From: Aristophania vespae
GTDB lineage: Bacteria; Pseudomonadota; Alphaproteobacteria; Acetobacterales; Acetobacteraceae
Assembly: GCF_009906835.1 (NCBI RefSeq)
Contig: NZ_CP047652.1
Location: 319,001 to 383,000, forward strand
Reading direction: 5' to 3'
DNA: 64,000 nt
Shown: positions 29,068-38,937 of the stretch, piece after piece
Layout of the letters: every line of letters starts with the position of its first letter
Position numbering within the stretch: position 1 is the first letter of the stretch
Position numbers and translations under genes: made by a program
Notes under the pieces: generated by a model
What the model saw: only the letters and a program-made list of their open reading frames with translations
Told to the model about the DNA's origin: nothing
Database searches by the model: none

Positions 29068-30002
29068 GAAGGGCTCCTCATCCGTAAGAGGCGATCAAGT
29101 ACAGCCATACGGACGGCAACGCCCATTTCTACCTGTTCTGAGATAACACTTTGAGGTGAATCCGCTACGTTGGACGCAAGTTCGACCCCACGATTCATAG
29201 GGCCAGGGTGCATGACCAGAGCCCCTTCTTTCGCATATGTGAGACGGCGTTGATCTAACCCGAAAAGCGAGAAATATTCCCTTTCACTAGGGATTAGTCC
29301 CGCTCCCATACGCTCACGCTGAACGCGCAGTGTCATGATGACATCAGCACCTTTCAGACCTTCATCCATTGAGTGATAAAGACTGACATTTTCCATTGCA
29401 CCAAAGGCAGAAGGCAATAAGGTAGGAGGGCCAATAAGTCGCACCCGGCTACCCATTGTAAGAAGCAAATGTAGGTTAGATCGTGCGACACGACTGTGAG
29501 AAATATCACCGCAAATAGCAATATCGAGATTATCAAGGCGTCCAAAATGCCGCCTGATGGTAAGGGCATCCAACAAGGCTTGTGTGGGGTGTTCATGCAT
29601 ACCGTCGCCCGCATTAACGACACTTGCTTCTACTTTTTGAGAAAGGAGCGCTGGCGCTCCCGACTGGGCATGACGAACAACAAGGAGGTCACAGCGCATA
29701 GCGTTGAGAGTGGCTGCCGTATCAAGAAGGGTCTCCCCTTTATTTACGGAGCTTGTAGCGACTGTCATATTGACAACATCTGCTCCCAGGCGCTTCCCGG
29801 CTATTTCAAAGCTTGTGCGCGTACGTGTACTATCCTCAAAAAAAAGATTAATAAGCGTGCGACCGCGTAAAACATCACGAGGTGTTTTGCGGGAACGGCT
29901 TAAAAGAGCATAGCTTTCTGCAAGGTCAAGAAAGGGAGTGATGGTCTGGCGATCCATTCCCTTAATGCCAAGTAGATGGGCACTGTGACGCTGATTTATC
30001 AT
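29064..30002 (-). CDS. pyrB: Aspartate carbamoyltransferase catalytic chain
   Basis: Joins carbamoyl phosphate and aspartate in pyrimidine synthesis. The 312-residue protein has the carbamoyl-phosphate motif [20 protein letters not shown] near 54-73, the [13 protein letters not shown] loop and the [12 protein letters not shown] motif near 137-148, then the aspartate region TLRVQRERM near 227. It overlaps gltX upstream and the pyrC' gene downstream by four bases each, so translation of the three is probably coupled. No pyrI regulatory chain is seen, consistent with a PyrB-PyrC' type holoenzyme. Confidence 0.95.
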   Translation of the reverse strand: MINQRHSAHLLGIKGMDRQTITPFLDLAESYALLSRSRKTPRDVLRGRTLINLFFEDSTRTRTSFEIAGKRLGADVVNMTVATSSVNKGETLLDTAATLNAMRCDLLVVRHAQSGAPALLSQKVEASVVNAGDGMHEHPTQALLDALTIRRHFGRLDNLDIAICGDISHSRVARSNLHLLLTMGSRVRLIGPPTLLPSAFGAMENVSLYHSMDEGLKGADVIMTLRVQRERMGAGLIPSEREYFSLFGLDQRRLTYAKEGALVMHPGPMNRGVELASNVADSPQSVISEQVEMGVAVRMAVLDRLLRMRSPS

Positions 30003-31402
30003 TTCTCCAAAACACTCCGCAGGCGTGTTAGAACTTCTTCTTTGCCCAAGGCAGAGAGTGTGAGGTCAATACCAGGAGATGTTGTTGTTCCTGTCATGGC
30101 AGCACGGAGTGGCTGAGCGATAGCGCCAAGTTTAATCTCTTTTTCCTCGGCAAAAGCGCGCAAGACACGGTCAATATCTTCGGGAGTAAAGCTCGAAAGT
30201 TCAGCTAACTTGTCGGCAATGGCTTTTAGAATCTCTTTGCCTTCAGAACTAAGAATTTTTTCAGCTTTAGGAGTGAAGGTCAAAGGCAGCTTATAACCTG
30301 CAAAAGCGGCACTATCGGTGAGCTCGACCAGAGTCTTAGCGCGTTCTTTAAGCCCAGCCATAAGAGCCAGGATACGACCACGAACCTCATCGTTAATGAT
30401 AACGTCATCACGTTTTTTAAGGCGTGTCATAACGTCATTCGTGAGGCGCTCATCATCGGCACGACGCATCCATACGCCATTGATATGGGCTAGTTTCACA
30501 TAATCCATACGAGAAGGAGATTGCCCCACACCATCTAAATCAAAAAGGGCAATTTGTTCTTCTCTTGAAAGGATTTCTGCATCTCCATGTCCCCATCCGA
30601 GACGCAGAAGATAATTACATAATGCTTCGGGTAATATGCCTTCATCACGAAACTCAACCACTGATTGCGCGCCATGACGTTTGGAAAGTTTTGCGCCATC
30701 AGGGCCATGAATGAGCGGTAGATGCGCAAATTGAGGGAGGTCCCATCCCATGGCACGGTAAATCATAGCCTGACGGAACGTGTTTGTAAGATGATCATCA
30801 CCGCGCATGACATGGGTTATGTCCATATCATGGTCATCAACGACTACGGCAAGAAGATAGGTAGGAGTGCCATCGGAGCGCAGTAAAATAAGGTCATCCA
30901 TCTCTGCATTGGCAACTTTTACATCACCCTGCACGAGATCATGAATAATCGTTTCTCCCGTTTGAGGAGCTTTAAGGCGTATAGCGTAAGGGGCACCTTC
31001 GGGAGCTTCGGAAGGGTCACGGTCACGCCATGTCCCGTCATAGCGGGGGGGGCGTTTTTCAGCACGAGCTTTCTCGCGCATTGCGGCAAGTTCTTCTGGG
31101 GTAGAATAGCAGCGATAGGCCTGCCCTTTTTCTATAAGCGCCTGAACTACCTCTATATGGCGGTCTTGGCGGGTGGACTGGAATACTGGTTCTTCATCCC
31201 AGTCGAGTCCCATCCATTTTAAGCCGTCAAAAATGACATCCACTGCATGTTGGGTGGAGCGCTGGCGGTCAGTATCCTCAATACGCAGGAGGAATTCACC
31301 GCCATGATGACGAGCATAAAGATAATTAAACAAGGCTGCTCGGGCATTGCCAATATGAAGCAAACCTGTAGGAGAAGGTGCAAAGCGAGTACGAATTTTC
31401 AT
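29999..31402 (-). CDS. gltX: Glutamyl-tRNA synthetase
   Basis: Class I aminoacyl-tRNA synthetase charging tRNA-Glu. The 467-residue protein opens [20 protein letters not shown] with the HIGH-type motif (HIGN), and has the KMSKS equivalent KLSKRHGA near 238-245. [20 protein letters not shown] and the helical C-terminal anticodon-binding domain are also typical. It is the first gene of the minus-strand run gltX-pyrB-pyrC'-plsY-dprA-topA, with divergent comEC upstream. Alphaproteobacteria often carry two gltX paralogues (one may act as GlnRS substitute or GluQ-like); this copy is full length. Confidence 0.95.
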   Translation of the reverse strand: MKIRTRFAPSPTGLLHIGNARAALFNYLYARHHGGEFLLRIEDTDRQRSTQHAVDVIFDGLKWMGLDWDEEPVFQSTRQDRHIEVVQALIEKGQAYRCYSTPEELAAMREKARAEKRPPRYDGTWRDRDPSEAPEGAPYAIRLKAPQTGETIIHDLVQGDVKVANAEMDDLILLRSDGTPTYLLAVVVDDHDMDITHVMRGDDHLTNTFRQAMIYRAMGWDLPQFAHLPLIHGPDGAKLSKRHGAQSVVEFRDEGILPEALCNYLLRLGWGHGDAEILSREEQIALFDLDGVGQSPSRMDYVKLAHINGVWMRRADDERLTNDVMTRLKKRDDVIINDEVRGRILALMAGLKERAKTLVELTDSAAFAGYKLPLTFTPKAEKILSSEGKEILKAIADKLAELSSFTPEDIDRVLRAFAEEKEIKLGAIAQPLRAAMTGTTTSPGIDLTLSALGKEEVLTRLRSVLEK

Positions 31403-31567
31403 AAAATAGAGTTATATCATGCTCTTGTTAATGCGGCTATCCAGGGAAAGAAGAACAATCTTATTCCAAGACGAAATACAAAAAACCTCAATAAGCCTAT
31501 CATATTTATTATTATGATTATAGTATTTAGTAATGTAATTTTGTATTTTAAGTAACGTGAATAATAT

Positions 31568-33712
31568 ATGTTTTCTATATTGGAAAATCGTTTTGCACTG
31601 CAAGGAAAAAGACTTTTCTGCTGGAGTCCGGTTTTACTGGGAATAGGAATAAGTTTCTATTTTTCGCTCAAAAATGAACCTAGTTTTTATAGTTTATCTA
31701 CAGCCATATTATGTTGCCTGACAGGTATTTCTTTGCGTTTTATTGCAACAGAGATTCACCCATATGCTCTTACCCTAAGAGTGTTTAGTGCATTTATGAC
31801 CTTAATTCCTGTTGGGTTTTTGGCAGGTTATGTAGAGTCTCATACAAGATCTCCTATGCCATTATTGCCTTATCAGGCTGTATGGATTGAAGGTGTTGTT
31901 AGCCAAATTGAGCATTTGCCACCTTATCCTTTGGCCAAAATTCAAAGAGACCGGCGTCGGGTTATTTTAAAAGAAATGATTATTTTTGATCCGTGGGAAG
32001 TGAGGTCAAAGCCATTACGGCGGACTATGCGTGTTACTTTGAAGCCTCATGATACGTCTCAATTAGAAATTGGACAGCGCATAAAATTAAAAGCTCTATT
32101 ACGGTTACCTTCAAGTCCGGCCTATCTTGGTGCCTTCGACCTCCAGCGAGATGCGTGGTTTGCTAACAAAGCAGGAAGTGCGAGGGCACTTTCAAAAATT
32201 GCTATCATTTCCAGCCCATCCACTATGGGGGTAGAATATTATTTAACCAGGCTTAGAGAGCATATTTCTCACCATATCCATAATGTTCTTTCTGGTCAGA
32301 CAGCGGCCTTTGCAAGCACAATTTTGAGCGGAGAAACTGTTAGTCTTAGCGTGCAAACGCGTCAGGATTTTGCAGCATCTGGTTTAGCGCATTTACTAGC
32401 AGTTGCAGGTTTACATTTAGGTCTCGTAATGGGGTTTTGTGTCTTTACATTACGTGCCTCTTTGGCGGCTTTTCCAAAACTGGCTCTTTATTGGCCTTGT
32501 CGTGATATTGCTTATTTGGTCGCCCTCATTATTGGAGCTGTTTATGTAGCGTTGACGGGGTTTCACTTGCCCGGGTTGCGTGCACTTGGCATGGCCTGTT
32601 TTGTGGTTTTAGCCTTGTTAGTAGGAAGGCAGGCTCTTTCACTGCGGTCCTTAACGTTTGTCGCAATTTTGTTGGAAATGACGCAGCCTTCAAGAGTTCT
32701 GGATGTTTCTTTTCAAATGTCTTTTGCTGCCGTAATGGCTTTGATTGTGGGTTATGAAAATTTGAGAGACCCTCTTTCTCGTCTCAAGCAAAAAACGTGG
32801 TTATGGAGAAAAGGCGGCGTTCCTCTCATAATGCTGGCTTTAACATCATTACTAGCTGGAGCTGCGACCTTACCAATAAGTATGGCCCACTTTGGGGCGT
32901 TTCAGCCCTGGTTTGTTATAGCCAATATGGTTGCCGTGCCCCTTATGGGGGTCTGGATTATGCCGCTTGGTCTTATTGCGTTGGCAGTTATGCCCTTGGG
33001 TTTAGAGGTTTTCCCACTTAAAATGATGGGAGTAGGGATAGATATTGTTCGTTCTTTAGCCTCTCTGATGGCTCATGCTCCTTTGGCCAGCTTGGCTGTG
33101 CCAGCCATGCCGTCATGGGGATTAATGCTCGTTATGGCAGGTTTGTCATTGCTTTGTTTATGGCGTGGAAAAGAACGTTTTATAGGGCTTTTATGTCTTT
33201 TAATTGGGGTAAGTTCACCATGGTTAGAAAGCACGCCGCATTTGTTAATTGCACCAGATGGTAGCTTAGTTTCATTTCGTGCCAATCATCATCTTTATAT
33301 TGGTCCGAAATCTAAAGGTTATATTCCCGATTCATGGATGAGGGCCTTTGCGCTCCGCTCGAAAGCTCTGCCGTCTGATTGTGCTGGTGGAGTGTGCAAA
33401 ATAAATTTGTCGGGGAAAACAATTTTACTCGTTCTGCCGCGCAAAATAACTGAGCCAGGTTTCACGAAAGAGGGCCATTTTTGTGATGGCCTGGATTTAG
33501 TGGTTAACCTTTCAAGAGGTCGTATTTTTTGTCCCAGGATTCGGTATTTAGGTTCTGCTGATGTAAGGCGTGAGGGGGCTTGGGCGCTTTATCTTTCTGG
33601 CAAAAGAGAGGTTTATCTGCTTTCGGACCGGGAATTTCGTGGAAATCGGCCTTGGGTTTTAACGTCTAGTGCACCGAAAGATCCCGGTTTACCTTTGGCA
33701 AAGTCGGAATAG
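31568..33712 (+). CDS. comEC: ComEC/Rec2-type DNA uptake channel
   Basis: Predicted inner-membrane channel for single-stranded DNA in natural transformation. The 714-residue protein has N-terminal membrane helices, an OB-like DUF4131 region (VWIEGVVSQIEHLPPYP), and the competence domain with ASGLAHLLAVAGLHLGLVMG near 272-291 and TGFHLPGLRALGM. The C-terminus retains only a short remainder of the metallo-beta-lactamase-like region, without the zinc-binding HxHxDH motif. This truncated form is common in this group. The end overlaps nth, on the opposite strand, by 47 bases. Confidence 0.88.
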   Translation: MFSILENRFALQGKRLFCWSPVLLGIGISFYFSLKNEPSFYSLSTAILCCLTGISLRFIATEIHPYALTLRVFSAFMTLIPVGFLAGYVESHTRSPMPLLPYQAVWIEGVVSQIEHLPPYPLAKIQRDRRRVILKEMIIFDPWEVRSKPLRRTMRVTLKPHDTSQLEIGQRIKLKALLRLPSSPAYLGAFDLQRDAWFANKAGSARALSKIAIISSPSTMGVEYYLTRLREHISHHIHNVLSGQTAAFASTILSGETVSLSVQTRQDFAASGLAHLLAVAGLHLGLVMGFCVFTLRASLAAFPKLALYWPCRDIAYLVALIIGAVYVALTGFHLPGLRALGMACFVVLALLVGRQALSLRSLTFVAILLEMTQPSRVLDVSFQMSFAAVMALIVGYENLRDPLSRLKQKTWLWRKGGVPLIMLALTSLLAGAATLPISMAHFGAFQPWFVIANMVAVPLMGVWIMPLGLIALAVMPLGLEVFPLKMMGVGIDIVRSLASLMAHAPLASLAVPAMPSWGLMLVMAGLSLLCLWRGKERFIGLLCLLIGVSSPWLESTPHLLIAPDGSLVSFRANHHLYIGPKSKGYIPDSWMRAFALRSKALPSDCAGGVCKINLSGKTILLVLPRKITEPGFTKEGHFCDGLDLVVNLSRGRIFCPRIRYLGSADVRREGAWALYLSGKREVYLLSDREFRGNRPWVLTSSAPKDPGLPLAKSE

Positions 33713-34379
33713 GGCCAGGATTTTTATCTTTATAAAGGCACCATTGTGCTACTGAGCAGAGTTGGCACTCTGGCTTGCGTGCTTTGCAAATATAGCGCCC
33801 ATGAAGAATTAAACGGTTATGGGCAGGGGGAAGTAAGTCAGGGGGAATGCGTTTCACGAGAGATTTTTCAACCTCAAGTACTGTCTTTCCTGGGGCTAAT
33901 CCGGTGCGATTGCTAATTCTGAAAATATGGGTATCAACAGCCATGGTTGCTTCGCCAAAGGCAACATTTAAAACAACATTGGCCGTTTTGCGTCCTACCC
34001 CTGCTAAAGCTTCAAGCTCTTTTCTTGTACGAGGAACTTCGCCATTATGGCGCTCTAAAAGTTGCTGGGATAAAAGGGCAATATTACGTGATTTGGCCCT
34101 CCATAATCCTATTGTCCGAATATATTGCGCTATGTTTTCTTCACCCAAAGCGAGCATAGCTTGGGGTGCTGAGGCCACTGCAAAGAGCTTTTTTGTGGCT
34201 AAATTAACCGATTTATCGGTGGCTTGGGCTGAAAGAACAACACTGACCAGTAATTCAAAAGGATTTTGATAAACAAGTTCAGTTTTAGCGTCAGGATGTT
34301 CTTTTTCTAATGTTTCTATGAAAGAGCGAACGGATTTTAAACTCATTTTAGAGGGTGCTTGTGCGGGCGTTCTAACCAT
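33666..34379 (-). CDS. nth: Endonuclease III
   Basis: Base-excision DNA glycosylase and AP lyase. The 237-residue protein has the helix-hairpin-helix LEALAGVGRKTANVVLNVAFG with the catalytic Lys, then MAVDTHIFRISNRTGL with the catalytic Asp. The C-terminal iron-sulphur loop has the spacing C-x6-C-x2-C-x5-C (CKARKPECQLCSVAQWC). N-terminal start at 34379 gives a short basic extension before the usual beginning. Convergent with comEC, whose last codons it overlaps. Confidence 0.95.
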   Translation of the reverse strand: MVRTPAQAPSKMSLKSVRSFIETLEKEHPDAKTELVYQNPFELLVSVVLSAQATDKSVNLATKKLFAVASAPQAMLALGEENIAQYIRTIGLWRAKSRNIALLSQQLLERHNGEVPRTRKELEALAGVGRKTANVVLNVAFGEATMAVDTHIFRISNRTGLAPGKTVLEVEKSLVKRIPPDLLPPAHNRLILHGRYICKARKPECQLCSVAQWCLYKDKNPGPIPTLPKVNRDLSVH

Positions 34380-34506
34380 TCTTAACCGTAAGTCTCTATA
34401 AAGGGGTTATAATAGATTATATAAAGTAATCGCTTTTTACCGTAGGGTCTTTATATAGCCCATAAAATACCTAATGTGACTAATCTGTCGGAAAATAATT
34501 CCTTTT

Positions 34507-36318
34507 ATGTCCTCTATTAAACAAAAAAGTGACGTTGCAGCCGTTTCTTTTGTTGATATTCTCATTTTTGTTATGCGCCAGTGGGTTCAGCACCCATGGT
34601 TTTTATCACGCACACTTGGTGGTGTAGCATTAGCGACAATTGCTGATATTTGTACTCCACTTCTGGCCGGTCGGCTTGTTGGGGATATTTCACATCCTGC
34701 TCAAGAGGAAGGAGTGCAGCATGTTCATTTGCTGCATGATGCTCTTTGGATGGTTATGGGACTTTTAGCCCTTGGGTTGGTTGGCGTGTTAGGGCGACGC
34801 TCTTCTTATATCGGCATTAGCCATATGACACTGGCTATTATGCGTCGTATTTTAAGTACGGCCTTTGCACGAGTGCAGCGTTTTTCGGCAGAATGGCACA
34901 GTAATAGTTTTGCTGGTTCTACGGTGCGCAGAATAACACGTGGTATTTGGGCCTTAGATTCTTTAAATGACACTCTTTTATTATTGATTGTGCCAGAAGT
35001 GCTCGTGCTTGTGGGCACGACGTCTGTGTTAATTGTTAAATCACCTTTGATGGGGGCTGTTTTGGGCCTTTCTGTTGTGATTTTTGCTTTTTCTTCTATT
35101 CGTTTGGCTCTTCATTATGTTGCTCCTTCAGCCAGGCTTTCTAATCAGTGGGATACGCGCTTAGGAGCTAGTCTGGCTGATTCAATAACATGTAATGCTG
35201 TTGTAAAAGCTTTTGGTGCAGAAAAACGCGAAGAACGGCACCTTGAAAAGATTTCTTATTTATGGAGCCGGAGAACATTAAGAAGTTGGATTAGGGGCAC
35301 AAATAGCGCCAATTTCCAGGCATCCTTATCACTTTTGATGCGTATTATTTTAATAGGATTGGTAGTTTTATTTTGGTGGCAGGGTAAAGCGGGGCCTGGT
35401 GATGTCGCTTATGTACTAACAATGATGTTTCTCATTCAGGGATATTTGCGTGATTTAGGGCAGCAGGTGAGCCAGGTTCAGCGCTCGGTCAATGAAATGG
35501 AAGAGCTTGTTGCACTTTTTAATCGTGAGCCTGATATTCAGGATTTGCCAAATGCGCAAACTTTGCACGTCAGCAAAGGAGAAGTTCGATTCACAAACCT
35601 AACTTTCCGTTACCCTTCACAGCAAAGAGCTATTTACGAGAATTTATCTCTGACTGTTGAACCTGGTTCGCATATTGCTTTGGTAGGGCCAAGTGGGTCA
35701 GGTAAAACGACCTTAACCCGACTTTTACAAAGGCTCTATGATGTGCAGGAGGGGGCAATATTAATTGATGGGCAAAATATTGCTCATGTAACGCAGGAAA
35801 GTTTGCGTCATAATATTGCGCTAGTGCCACAAGAGCCAATTTTGTTTCATCGTTCCTTGGCAGATAATATTTCCTACGCTAAGCCAGGCGCCAAACCGCA
35901 AGAAATTATAGAAGCTGCACGTCTTGCCAATGCTCTTTCTTTTATAGAGCATTTACCTAATGGGTTAGAAACTCTCGTTGGAGAGCGTGGCGTAAAACTT
36001 TCTGGAGGAGAGCGTCAGCGCGTGGCTATTGCACGTGCCTTTCTTGCTGATGCACCCATTGTTATTTTTGACGAAGCTACAGCAAGCCTTGATTCAGAAT
36101 CAGAAAAATTAGTGCAGGATGCCATGAAGCGTCTTATGAAAGGGCGCACAGTTTTTGTAGTCGCGCATCGTCTCTCCACGGTGAGGGAGCTTGATCGAAT
36201 TATCGTGTTCAAAAAGGGGCATATTATTGAAGATGGTACTCATGAGGCGCTGATGCAAAACCCAGAGGGTGCCTATAGAAAGCTTGTAAATTTACAGTCG
36301 CTGGGAGCAGAATTTTAA
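34507..36318 (+). CDS. ABC exporter with fused membrane and ATPase domains (MsbA-like)
   Basis: A 603-residue half-transporter: about six helices in residues 1-330, then an ATPase domain with Walker A GPSGSGKTTL, Q-loop VPQEPILFHRSL, signature LSGGERQRVAIARAFL and Walker B VIFDEATASLD, ending with VAHRLSTV. Such proteins form homodimers or heterodimers exporting lipids, peptides or drugs. The substrate cannot be read here. It is monocistronic, with nth divergent upstream and the hydroxylase-like gene downstream; the gap of 145 bases does not suggest strong coupling. Confidence 0.88.
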   Translation: MSSIKQKSDVAAVSFVDILIFVMRQWVQHPWFLSRTLGGVALATIADICTPLLAGRLVGDISHPAQEEGVQHVHLLHDALWMVMGLLALGLVGVLGRRSSYIGISHMTLAIMRRILSTAFARVQRFSAEWHSNSFAGSTVRRITRGIWALDSLNDTLLLLIVPEVLVLVGTTSVLIVKSPLMGAVLGLSVVIFAFSSIRLALHYVAPSARLSNQWDTRLGASLADSITCNAVVKAFGAEKREERHLEKISYLWSRRTLRSWIRGTNSANFQASLSLLMRIILIGLVVLFWWQGKAGPGDVAYVLTMMFLIQGYLRDLGQQVSQVQRSVNEMEELVALFNREPDIQDLPNAQTLHVSKGEVRFTNLTFRYPSQQRAIYENLSLTVEPGSHIALVGPSGSGKTTLTRLLQRLYDVQEGAILIDGQNIAHVTQESLRHNIALVPQEPILFHRSLADNISYAKPGAKPQEIIEAARLANALSFIEHLPNGLETLVGERGVKLSGGERQRVAIARAFLADAPIVIFDEATASLDSESEKLVQDAMKRLMKGRTVFVVAHRLSTVRELDRIIVFKKGHIIEDGTHEALMQNPEGAYRKLVNLQSLGAEF

Positions 36319-36463
36319 AAATTATACTCTTTTTGAATTGTGGTTTTACGTCATTGAAAACGCTTTCATGTTTAAAATCTACTTTTAAGTCTTTGGAGTC
36401 AAAAAAAGAGTATTTTGCAATGATCGCTATTCTCACGAAATTTTGTGCTAAGGAGACCCTCCT

Positions 36464-37215
36464 ATGACAGCAGGTAAGGTAATTCCGCGGCGTCCTTTCT
36501 TAGTACGGCTTGGTAAAAAAATGCGCCCTATATTTAATAGAGCGATCGCAAGCGGCTCATTAGTTTCAAATGCGCCCGTGCTTGATACTGCCAATTTTCC
36601 GTGGGTGAGGGCTTTGGAGGATAGTTACGATCATATTCTAAGGGAATATAAGCAACTTCTGTCAGGGGAGAAAAATCTTCCTTCTTTAAGAAAGCTCTCT
36701 CCTGATCATGCACGCATTGCCCCTGACGAACGATGGAAAGCTTTTTTCTTATATGGCTATGGCACTAGTGTGCCTGAAAATTGCGCCAAGACTCCAGTAA
36801 CGGCACAGCTTGTGGCTGGTATTCCGGGTCTTTGTAATGCACTTTTTTCAATAATGGAGCCTCATGGTGTGATTCCTCCCCATAATGGGGTGACGAAAGG
36901 TATGCTTAATTGCCATTTGGGTATTTCACTACCTAAAGATAATGAAAATTGCTGGATCAAAGTATCTGACCGTAAGTTACACTGGCAGGAGGGAAAGGCT
37001 TTTATTTTCGACGACACATATAAACATACAGTTGAAAATAATACTGACGATTTTCGTGCCATCTTATTTCTTCAGTTTGAACGTCCAACCAGAGGATTAG
37101 GCCGTTTGGCGCAAAAGATATTTCTGGGGGAGTAAGACGCTCTGCTTTTGTAAAAGATGCAAAGTCTAACATTGACCGTTGGAACCAGATTCAGGCCGAG
37201 CTTGAAAAAAACTAG
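36464..37215 (+). CDS. Aspartyl/asparaginyl beta-hydroxylase-family protein, with one frameshift
   Basis: Iron- and 2-oxoglutarate-dependent dioxygenase-like protein. The two metal-binding histidine regions are MEPHGVIPPHNGVTKGMLNCH and FDDTYKHTVENNTDDFRAILF; the cofactor-binding arginine lies in the last block. The first frame ends at 37135 right after RLAQKIFLG. Reading G5 at 37126-37130 as six continues with GVRRSAFVKDAKSNIDRWNQ and stops at 37215, restoring a helical C-terminus. Relatives include LpxO-type lipid A hydroxylases, so an envelope substrate is possible but not shown. A clear ribosome site (AAGGAG) precedes the ATG. Confidence 0.75.
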
Positions 37216-37223
37216 ATTATTTA

Positions 37224-37434
37224 ATGACTGATACAGAAGCTAAGCGATACAAGTCCCTATCTGCTGGCAGCCTGATTAAGATCGACGCTACGAGTTCACC
37301 TTGATGGCGGGCAAATATTACGCTTTGACACGTGAAAATGCCCTGACATATTGCTCGTAGATTGAGGATGCTTTGGGAGTGATTTTAGGCGTAACGAAGT
37401 CCCTTTTCGTTTTTGGGATTAGAGTTAAAGGCTA
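37224..37434 (+). pseudogene. Possible decayed small coding region
   Basis: An ATG at 37224 opens MTDTEAKRYKSLSAGSLIKI, then stops. With one base added near 37284 the reading continues RYEFTLMAGKYYALTREN to a TAG, and the frame beyond that stop stays open to 37434 (IEDALGVILGVTKSLFVFG). The sequence looks protein-like but needs one frame change and one stop removal. No family was recognised. It may be a small pseudogene, or an error-ridden read of a real small gene. Confidence 0.3.
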
Positions 37435-37467
37435 GATCGCTAATTTGCCTGTGATTTGGTCTCTAAT

Positions 37468-38607
37468 TCAGAGATAATATTCATTTAAAGGAGCAAAGCC
37501 GTTAAAGCCGGTTGAGCAATAGCTTGCAACATAAGCGCCGGTAGCAAGGATGATGATCTTGTCTCCGCTCTTTAATTCAGGCGGTAACATTACAGGATTT
37601 TTTTCATACATAACATCGGCGCTGTCGCAGGTAGGTCCAGCAAGAACGCATGGTACCAAGCCTGTTGTTAAGTTATCATACGGTGTTTCAAAACGATAGC
37701 GGATTGCTTCACCCTCAGTTTCTGCCAACCCGCCAAACCGACCAATATCGAGGTAAACCCAGCGTGGGTTTTTTCCGGTTTCGTCACGTTGGCTCACCAA
37801 TATAACCTCAGATCGTACAACCCCGGAGTTCCCAACAACTGAACGGCCAGGTTCTATAAATAAATGCGGTGGTTCTTTAGGAAAAAGCTCTTTCATTGTC
37901 GTGGAAATTGTTTTGCCAAAATCCTCGGTAGAAGGAACTTCATCGCTATAATTTGCAGGAAAACCGCCTCCCAGATTAAGAAAATCAAGCGTGATATTCC
38001 TATTTTGAAGGGTTTTAAAGATATTTGCCGCAAGCGTAATAGCGTGTTGATAGGCTTTGACCGTCTTTTGTTGGCTACCAACATGAAAAGAAATTCCGGC
38101 AGGTTTTAAGCCTTTTTCTTGGGCATCTATTAATAAATGGATTGCTTGCTCGGCTGTCGTGCCAAATTTACGTGATAAGGGCCAGTCAGCGCCATCATTA
38201 ACGACCATTATACGGCAATAGACTTTAGAACCTGGGGCATAAATAGCAATTTTTTCAAGTTCTTCGGCACTATCAAAGGCAAAAAGTCTTATGCCCAGTT
38301 TATAAGATTCACGAATGGCATGAATAGGTTTTATCGTATTGCCAAAAGATAAACGATTTGCAGAGATGCCAAGACTTATACAGCTTTTCACTTCTCCCAA
38401 AGAGGCGACATCAAAATAGCTACCCAGCTTTTCTAAGGTTGTAATGATTGGAGCTGCAGGGTTAGCTTTTACGGCATAATAAATTTTTGCCTGAGGCAGA
38501 GAGGACTTCAAAGTCAGATAATTTTGTTTAACGACGTCCAAATCTACAATCAGGCAAGGTGTTGCAGGATTTTTATCAGCAATAAACTGAGATATTTTGA
38601 GAGTCAC
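37468..38607 (-). CDS. Ornithine/lysine decarboxylase (PLP, alanine-racemase fold)
   Basis: Decarboxylates ornithine (or lysine) to the diamine, feeding polyamine synthesis. The 379-residue protein has the PLP lysine in IYYAVKANP near 42-50, the phosphate-binding LNLGGGFPANY, the PGRSVVGNSG block, and the catalytic cysteine in GPTCDSADVMYEK near 325. It ends GAYVASYCSTGFNGFAPL, as in eukaryotic-type ODC. The specificity residue cannot be decided by eye. An upstream structured leader (38641-38805) resembling the alphaproteobacterial speF motif supports ornithine decarboxylase. Confidence 0.9.
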   Translation of the reverse strand: MTLKISQFIADKNPATPCLIVDLDVVKQNYLTLKSSLPQAKIYYAVKANPAAPIITTLEKLGSYFDVASLGEVKSCISLGISANRLSFGNTIKPIHAIRESYKLGIRLFAFDSAEELEKIAIYAPGSKVYCRIMVVNDGADWPLSRKFGTTAEQAIHLLIDAQEKGLKPAGISFHVGSQQKTVKAYQHAITLAANIFKTLQNRNITLDFLNLGGGFPANYSDEVPSTEDFGKTISTTMKELFPKEPPHLFIEPGRSVVGNSGVVRSEVILVSQRDETGKNPRWVYLDIGRFGGLAETEGEAIRYRFETPYDNLTTGLVPCVLAGPTCDSADVMYEKNPVMLPPELKSGDKIIILATGAYVASYCSTGFNGFAPLNEYYL

Positions 38608-38640
38608 GAATACTCACTTCCCTAAAATTATCCCCTATAA

Positions 38641-38805
38641 ATTGAGATAGAGGAGTGTTTCGAAACGGTCTAACGGACCGGCGAAGTCCCTCCCTCCTGA
38701 TTTTTTAATCCAGAATTAGGGGAGCCAGAACGCTTGACGACGTTGCGTAACCTCGAAAAAGGGCCAGTGGCACGTGCGTTGCTGCGTGGGATGGGAAAAG
38801 CCTAA
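38641..38805 (-). ncRNA. Candidate speF-type leader RNA upstream of ornithine decarboxylase
   Basis: The 330-base gap upstream of the decarboxylase contains a GC-richer, structured block on the minus strand, unlike the AT-rich spacers elsewhere. It includes GGTTACGCAACGTCGTCAAG, then CGTTCTGGCTCCCC, and an imperfect hairpin CGGTCCGTTAGACCG. The position, strand and these blocks resemble the speF motif (Rfam RF00518), described upstream of ornithine decarboxylase genes in alphaproteobacteria. I have not aligned it to the model, so boundaries are approximate. The rest of the gap (38806-38937) shows no gene. Confidence 0.55.
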
Positions 38806-38937
38806 TTTTAAAATCAATTCAAGTTAATTTATAAAGAATTTGCATTTTTCGTTCAAAAAGGGATTTTACTACATAGCGGTTTAAATCTTTTTTGAAGTTA
38901 TGAAGGCTTTGAACTGATTGCAAGAGAAGGAAAAAGA

